Assembly (NCBI GenBank): GCA_029821635.1
Contig: JALGSW010000009.1
Coordinates: 1-48,061, forward strand
Reading direction: 5' to 3'
DNA length: 48,061 bases
From: Candidatus Zipacnadia bacterium
GTDB lineage: Bacteria > Armatimonadota > Zipacnadia > Zipacnadales > UBA5352
Shown here: in pieces, positions 43,969-48,061 of the stretch
How the letters are laid out: every line of letters starts with the position of its first letter
How positions within the stretch are numbered: the stretch's first letter is position 1
Program-made: the position numbers and the translations under genes
The notes under the pieces: model-generated
What the model was told of the DNA's origin: nothing
Databases searched by the model: none
Seen by the model: the letters and a program-made list of their open reading frames with translations, nothing else

Positions 43969-44706
43969 TCAGTCGGAGTAGCGTGGCACATCGGAGATGC
44001 GCAGTTCGTCTATCAGCGCCTCGGCGACGTTCACACCGCGCTCGTGGGCGCCGATGGCGATGCGTGTGTCCGGTGCAGGCATGCCGCCGGCCAGCGCGGG
44101 CCCCTGCGCGACGATAGTGCCGTCGATAATCAGCGCGTAATTCTGCGCGTCCCACTGCATCCCGATGTGGTGCCACTGGCCGTCCCACTCGTAGGGGTAG
44201 GGCGCGGTGAGGCTGGCCTCCTCGCCGTCGGGGCTCTTAACGATGAGCTGCAGCGTGCGCTCCTCAACGGGGCGCAGCGCGAAGATCACGTAGCCGGTGC
44301 CGTAGTATACGCCTGACTCCCAGGTCATCACGCGGCGGAAGTACTCGGGCTCGGTCACGTCCTCGAAGTTCACGAACATCTCCAGGCAGCCGGAGCGCGG
44401 GTTGAGGTCGTCGCGCGCGTACGTCACCGGCACGAAGAGCGGGAACAGCTCGAGGTCGGCCACGGTGAGGTCGGGCGTCATCCAGCCCCTGGCGGCTTTG
44501 ATCGCGCCGCCGAAGAGGCCCTCGCCGGTCCGCGCTCGGCCCTCCGCCCGCGGATCGATGGCCGCGAAGTCGGCGGCAATGCCCGTGTCGAAGTGCGCGA
44601 GCAGCAGCGTGTGCTCGTCCGGCTCGAAGGGGCCGATGCCCTCCGGGTCCGCCGAGGCGGGCGCCGGCGCGAGGTTAAGCAGCACGATCAGACTCAGGAC
44701 GAGCAT
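43969..44706 (-). CDS. Secreted LamG / concanavalin-like domain protein (245 aa)
   Basis: The start at 44706 was chosen because GGAGAG stands six bases before it; the ATG at 44721 has no site. Signal peptide at 1-19 (ASA-D). The rest is one jelly-roll: EHTLLLAHFDTGIAADFA (the usual 'lll.fD' opening), EMFVNFED, DGQWHHIGMQWDAQNYALIIDG (the W-H-x-a-x-t-w-d...dG core) and a closing ALIDELRISDVPRY strand. Such domains bind glycans or proteins. There is no catalytic domain. It lies between the pseudopilin (34 bases) and the glycosidase-like gene (19 bases). Confidence 0.85.
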   Translation of the reverse strand: MLVLSLIVLLNLAPAPASADPEGIGPFEPDEHTLLLAHFDTGIAADFAAIDPRAEGRARTGEGLFGGAIKAARGWMTPDLTVADLELFPLFVPVTYARDDLNPRSGCLEMFVNFEDVTEPEYFRRVMTWESGVYYGTGYVIFALRPVEERTLQLIVKSPDGEEASLTAPYPYEWDGQWHHIGMQWDAQNYALIIDGTIVAQGPALAGGMPAPDTRIAIGAHERGVNVAEALIDELRISDVPRYSD

Positions 44707-44740
44707 CGGATCTCTCCTCATCGGGTCCGGGCGAGGGCTC

Positions 44741-45406
44741 TCACGGATCCCAGAGCAGCTCGGGCTGCTCGGTCGCCTCAGGCCGCAGCCACTTCGTGTG
44801 GCCGTCTACGAAGGTGTAGTGCGAGCCGTTCCCGTGCCTGTCGATGGCGACGCGTTCGAGCCCGGTGTCATCGTGGTTGACGCCGTGCGTGCAGAACCGC
44901 TGCCCGGCCAGCTCGCAGAACAGGATCGTCCCCACGGGGTCCTCGATCCCAGACAGAGTGAGTGACGAGCCCATGTACCCGCCGACCTCCGCCAGCTCCA
45001 GGTTGATCCCGTAGCTGTGCGGGGCGCACAGCGTGCCCGGAACCTGCCGCGGATACTCGTCGGTCGGGCACAGCAGCAGCCCCAGGTTGTTCAGATAGGT
45101 CTGTAGCGTCATGTCCCAGCATATCTGCCGGTTGAGCGGGTGGGGCAACATCGCGGGCACGATTCGCTCATCGTAGTCATCGCAGTACATCCGTGACGCC
45201 ATGCCGAGGCTGCGCAGGTTGCTGATGCATGACGACCCTTCGGCCTTGCCCAACGCGGTCTCGAGGACCGGGAAGAGCATGGCCGAGAGAAGCAGAATGA
45301 TCGCCATGACGACGATCATCTCCACGAGAGTGAATGCAGACCGCGGCGCCCCCCATCCCCCCAACCGACAGGACGGGCCCGGCGCGCGGCCGAGATTGTG
45401 CTCCAC
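44741..45406 (-). CDS. Pseudopilin (prepilin-type leader, DUF1559-like), 221 aa
   Basis: A GTG start at 45406 was chosen: GGAGGG stands eight bases upstream (ggagggaacggtcc-GTG), and the leader then has about 24 residues, plausible for a prepilin. The leader ends GAPRSA|FTLVEMIVVMAIILLL, so the residue before the Phe is Ala, not the usual Gly. The following helix and CISNLRSLGMASRMYCDDYDE match the pseudopilin family, and RHGNGSHYTFVDGH is the C-terminal H-x-DG motif. Unlike the copy at 12470 it is first in an operon, with a LamG protein, a glycosidase-like protein and a URO-D-superfamily protein behind it. Confidence 0.85.
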   Translation of the reverse strand: MEHNLGRAPGPSCRLGGWGAPRSAFTLVEMIVVMAIILLLSAMLFPVLETALGKAEGSSCISNLRSLGMASRMYCDDYDERIVPAMLPHPLNRQICWDMTLQTYLNNLGLLLCPTDEYPRQVPGTLCAPHSYGINLELAEVGGYMGSSLTLSGIEDPVGTILFCELAGQRFCTHGVNHDDTGLERVAIDRHGNGSHYTFVDGHTKWLRPEATEQPELLWDP

Positions 45407-45451
45407 GGACCGTTCCCTCCGACCGATCGAGAGCCACTGCGGCACGCGGGT

Positions 45452-45486
45452 GAGCAATTCACCGCGCGGGAGGCGGTCTCCTCCCC
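45452..45486 (-). promoter_or_regulatory. Leader element copy, upstream of the pseudopilin operon
   Basis: GGGAGG (45468-45473) pairs with CCTCCC (45480-45485) over a six-base loop. On the minus strand the stem is followed by GCGCGGTGAATTGCTC, the GCGAAT-type box, which itself could pair with the TCACC downstream. It ends 45 bases before the GTG. This and the copy at 45514-45542 point in opposite directions from one divergent gap. Confidence 0.45.
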
Positions 45487-45513
45487 CACGCGCCACCCGG
45501 ATTGCGGACGCAC

Positions 45514-45542
45514 GAAGGAGAAAATCTGACTCCGGGAACATC
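45514..45542 (+). promoter_or_regulatory. Leader element copy, upstream of the ABC exporter
   Basis: GAAGGAGAAAATCTGACTCC followed by GGGAACATC. GGAG (45517-45520) pairs with CTCC (45530-45533). The layout matches the copy at 30833-30867, including GCACG just before. It is 80 bases from the ATG chosen for the ATPase; an upstream TTG at 45560 would be nearer. Confidence 0.4.
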
Positions 45543-45622
45543 GGGGGCCTTCATGAACGTTGAAGGCTGTGAAGTCGGAACACAACCGCCCGCGGGGCAC
45601 GTTTGCAGGCGGTGCAGCCACG

Positions 45623-46609
45623 ATGCGTTCGCAGCGCGTCTGGGAGGTGGCAGACATAGCTCTTGCCATTCGCACAGAGAACCTGACAAAGATCTACGAC
45701 GTAGGCTGGGGCCGCCAGAACATGGGCATACACAACCTCAGCCTCGAGGTCGAAGAGGGACAGGTCTTCGGCCTCGCAGGACCGAACGGCTCAGGGAAGA
45801 CGACAACGCTCAAGCTCCTGCTCGGCCTGATCTTCCCCACCTCCGGGACCGCGGAGGTGCTCGGCGAGTCGATCAGCAGCACCTCCTACAAGGCGCGGGT
45901 CGGTTACCTGCCTGAGGGCCCGTACTTCTACGAGCACCTGAACGCCCCGGAACTGCTTCGCATGTATGGGACGCTCTTCGGTCTCGGCGGCCCCCCGCTC
46001 GAGAAGCGCATTCAGGAACTGCTCGAGCTCGTGGACATGTGGGACCGGCGCGAGTACCGCGTCGCCAACTACTCTCGCGGCATGCGCCAGCGCGTTGGTG
46101 TCGCTCAGGCGCTGATCAACGATCCCGACCTGCTCTTCTTCGACGAGCCCACGTCCGGGCTCGACCCCATCGGCGCGAAGGACATCCGCGAAGTCATCCT
46201 CGAGCTGCGCGACAGGGGCAAGACCGTCTTCCTCTGCTCGCACCTGCTCAAGGAGATGGAGCCGATCTGCGACAACATCGTGATCCTCGCCCGCGGGGAG
46301 CTCATCACCCGCGGTTCTATTGAGGAGCTGCTCAAGAGCGATGAGGCGCAGTACCGTGTCGAGGTGCGAGAGATCGACGACGCAACGCTCGCGACGCTGA
46401 CGGAGCGGGCTCAGAAGCTCATGTGGCTCGACGACACCTGCCGCGCGCTCTTCGACGACCGCGCGCAGGCATTCGAAGCGGCGACGATGCTTGAGGACGC
46501 GGGCGCGCGTCTGCTCACCGTCGGCCCCGACCGCCGCACGCTCGAGGAAGTGTTCATCGAAGCAGTTGGAGAGGAGTCCACCGATGCGACCGATCTTCAG
46601 AGTGGCTAA
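45623..46609 (+). CDS. ABC transporter ATP-binding protein, ABC-2 exporter type (328 aa)
   Basis: Cytoplasmic ATPase of an exporter. Walker A GPNGSGKT (residues 53-60), Q-loop region VGYLPEGPYFY (93-103), signature YSRGMRQ (150-156, degenerate LSGGQ), Walker B LLFFDEP (170-176), D-loop SGLD, H-loop His in LCSHLLKEME. The C-terminal 90 residues (RTLEEVFIEAV end) match the extension typical of NatA/CcmA-like ABC-2 ATPases. The start is uncertain: ATG 45623 was taken; GTG 45647 and TTG 45560 are alternatives. The permease start lies 26 bases before its stop, so the two are coupled. The substrate is unknown. Confidence 0.92.
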   Translation: MRSQRVWEVADIALAIRTENLTKIYDVGWGRQNMGIHNLSLEVEEGQVFGLAGPNGSGKTTTLKLLLGLIFPTSGTAEVLGESISSTSYKARVGYLPEGPYFYEHLNAPELLRMYGTLFGLGGPPLEKRIQELLELVDMWDRREYRVANYSRGMRQRVGVAQALINDPDLLFFDEPTSGLDPIGAKDIREVILELRDRGKTVFLCSHLLKEMEPICDNIVILARGELITRGSIEELLKSDEAQYRVEVREIDDATLATLTERAQKLMWLDDTCRALFDDRAQAFEAATMLEDAGARLLTVGPDRRTLEEVFIEAVGEESTDATDLQSG

Positions 46610-47405
46610 AGCCACCTACTACGAGGGGTGGCGCAAGCGGTTCCTGAACGGGATCCTGGTCTTCGCCATCCTGATCATCGGCTCGTCCTGGGTCTTCACC
46701 TACCTGCAGCCGGGCGCTGAGCTGAAGATGCTTATCGACGTGGGCCTCGGCTCAATCCGCTTCTTCGGCATGCTCATCGCGGTCTTCCTGGGCACCAGGC
46801 TGATCCCCGATGAGATCGAGAAGCGCACGATCTACACGCTACTGTCGAAGCCCGTGACGCGCACGCAGTTCCTGCTGGGCAAGTACCTCGGCGGCCTCGC
46901 CACGGTTATCAGCAACGTGGCGCTGATGGGCGCGACCTTCTACGTGGTCTTCGCCCTCAAGGCCCCACAGTTCGCCACGATGACCGAAGAAACGGGCTCA
47001 CAGTACTCGATGGAGTTCATGTACGGCAACATCGCGAAGGCCATCGTGCTGACCTTCTTCGAGCTGGCCATCGTGATGGGCATTGCCGTCGTCGCCTCCG
47101 TCGTCTTCTCCTGGATCCTGGCCGCGATCTTCACGTTCTTCGTGTACTTCGTGGGCCAGATGAGCGAGTTCTTCGGAGCGCTCGCCGACCCGGATCAGAC
47201 CGCTTCCCCGGTCGCCCGGATCGTGCTCGGCACGATCTACCGCATCCTGCCACACTTCGAGGTCTTCGATGTCCGCGAAGCGATCCTTACTGATGTCCCG
47301 GTCGTCTGGTTCCCCTACGTGACCATGACGGTGGGGATGGCGGTCGTCTATGTGAGCATTGTGCTCGCGCTCGGCTACCTGTTCTTCAGCCAGCGTGAGG
47401 TGTAG
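46584..47405 (+). CDS. ABC-2-type transporter permease (273 aa)
   Basis: Membrane partner of the ATPase encoded just before. About six hydrophobic segments: 20-40 (GILVFAILIIGSSWVF), 55-75, 100-125, 145-190 (two), and 240-265 near the end. A soluble loop after the second helix, GTRLIPDEIEKRTIYTLLSKPVTRTQFLLGKYL, is the coupling-type stretch (E.R....L.KPV.R..f..gK) that is characteristic of ABC-2 permeases of the NosY/DUF-type. GGAG stands eight bases before the ATG at 46584. The cargo is unknown. Confidence 0.9.
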   Translation: MRPIFRVAKATYYEGWRKRFLNGILVFAILIIGSSWVFTYLQPGAELKMLIDVGLGSIRFFGMLIAVFLGTRLIPDEIEKRTIYTLLSKPVTRTQFLLGKYLGGLATVISNVALMGATFYVVFALKAPQFATMTEETGSQYSMEFMYGNIAKAIVLTFFELAIVMGIAVVASVVFSWILAAIFTFFVYFVGQMSEFFGALADPDQTASPVARIVLGTIYRILPHFEVFDVREAILTDVPVVWFPYVTMTVGMAVVYVSIVLALGYLFFSQREV

Positions 47406-47416
47406 CACCGCGCAGC

Positions 47417-47442
47417 GGCCCGTCGGCAAAGCCGCGCGGGCC
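47417..47442 (+). other. Hairpin between the permease and the TPR-like gene
   Basis: GGCCCG-t-CGGC-aaa-GCCG-cg-CGGGCC: ten pairs with small bulges and an AAA loop, just after the permease stop. There is no T tract, so it could be a terminator, a processing site or chance in GC-rich DNA. Confidence 0.3.
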
Positions 47443-47465
47443 CAAGAACGGTCACACAGAGTGAT

Positions 47466-48061
47466 ATGATGAGCCAAATAACGAAAAGGATCATTGCCGT
47501 CATTGTGCTCGCGGGCCTGCTTACCGGCCTGCAGCCGCTCTACGGAACGCTCAGGACGGAGCGGCTGATCCGCGGCTACGCGCGGCCTACGCAGGTCACC
47601 AAGATCCTCCAGTATGATGCCCCGGCCATGACCGGAGTCATCGTGGGCGCCATGCTCGGAGGTTTCCGCGAAGTCGCCGCGTCGATGCTGTGGATGAAGA
47701 CGCACACGATGTGGCACTCGGGCGAGGGCACCTACTGGGACGCCCTCTACCTGATGCGCATGACCACACTGCTCGACCCGCACTGGCTCCAGCCGTGGCG
47801 CATCACCGCCTGGCACTGCGCCTACAACCTCTACGTCGAAACCGACGATCCGGAGGAACAGGCGAGGATGCTCCAGATGGGCGTGGACGTGCTCAAAGAG
47901 GGCATCTCCTGGAACCCGGACCGCTACGACCTGTACTTCGAGCTGGGCTGGACCTACTTCGACAAGATCCGCGACTACGAAGAGGCCGCCCGGTGGCTCG
48001 GCGCCGCCACGCAGTTCGAGCACCCGGAGTACATCGAGCGGCTTATCGCCCATGGCTATGA
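47466..48061 (+). CDS. TPR-like membrane-anchored protein, cut by the right edge (198 codons seen)
   Basis: Opens with MMSQITKR and a hydrophobic stretch IIAVIVLAGLLTGL, a likely signal anchor, then an extracytoplasmic or soluble helical region. Helix pairs such as YWDALYLMRMTTLLDPHWLQ and DRYDLYFELGWTYFDKIRDY with a following EEAARWLGAA look like tetratricopeptide repeats. I recall similar proteins beside ABC-2 exporters in Planctomycetota and Armatimonadota, without known function. It is the third gene of the exporter cluster, 60 bases after the permease, and stays open to the last base of the window. Confidence 0.75.
   Translation, partial: MMSQITKRIIAVIVLAGLLTGLQPLYGTLRTERLIRGYARPTQVTKILQYDAPAMTGVIVGAMLGGFREVAASMLWMKTHTMWHSGEGTYWDALYLMRMTTLLDPHWLQPWRITAWHCAYNLYVETDDPEEQARMLQMGVDVLKEGISWNPDRYDLYFELGWTYFDKIRDYEEAARWLGAATQFEHPEYIERLIAHGY

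Noticed and set aside
1-48061. CRISPR array, tRNA, rRNA, transposase or prophage genes
   Set aside because: No regularly spaced direct repeats, no cloverleaf-like or ribosomal sequence and no integrase or transposase motifs were seen. The only repeats are palindromic elements and the leader motif.

Overview
The window looks like chromosomal DNA of an uncultured, high-GC, Gram-negative-type bacterium, most likely Armatimonadota or a near relative; Planctomycetota-like phyla are the alternative. The grounds are a pseudopilin with the [19 protein letters not shown]-type leader followed by an [12 protein letters not shown] segment and a DUF1559-like tail, many very long secreted proteins built from carbohydrate-binding modules and glycan-active domains, and short palindromic interspersed repeats between genes. 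The taxonomic call is inference from recalled family patterns. I see no rRNA, tRNA, transposase, phage gene or CRISPR array.

Left block (1-12270, minus strand): an operon-like run of secreted multidomain proteins, a 1679-residue TIM-barrel glycosidase-like protein with LamG-like, discoidin-like and CBM9-like modules, a CBM plus alpha-toroid lyase-like protein, a CBM6/35-like protein and a discoidin plus TIM-barrel protein. Stops and starts overlap at most junctions, and the run continues off the left edge. Next come a pseudopilin (12470-13180, plus), a strong bidirectional hairpin terminator, a GH42-like giant (13264-17283, minus) and a DegT-type sugar aminotransferase (17414-18676, plus).

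Centre: a minus-strand operon encodes a PAC2 protein followed by a ZnuA/ZnuC/ZnuB-type metal ABC transporter (18667-22210). Divergent from it are a voltage-sensor-type ion channel, a heparinase II/III-like protein, a small conserved hypothetical and a CBM4/9 plus TIM-barrel protein (22427-29324). A lipoprotein, a one-cluster ferredoxin, a membrane-anchored hypothetical and Lgt follow.

Right block: a Gfo/Idh/MocA oxidoreductase, an FSA-type transaldolase, a NifU-like domain, a copper-amine-oxidase-N-like protein and a PfkB kinase; then a CBM9/DUF4091-like secreted protein; then a minus-strand operon of pseudopilin, LamG protein, 900-residue glycosidase-like protein and URO-D-superfamily enzyme; and finally a plus-strand ABC exporter (ATPase and permease) with a TPR-like protein that runs off the right edge. 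Together the genes suggest a heterotroph that degrades complex polysaccharides outside the cytoplasm and processes sugars inside (aminotransferase, dehydrogenase, aldolase, kinase).

The most unusual signal is not a gene. A short leader element, a purine-rich stem-loop (GGAG/CTCC-type, with a changing stem sequence) followed by a GCGAA-like box, recurs about 20-50 bases upstream of at least seven unrelated transcription units (about 80-90 in two others), each time pointing at its gene. In two divergent intergenic regions there is one copy per direction. It may be an RNA leader or a regulator or sigma-factor site shared across the genome.
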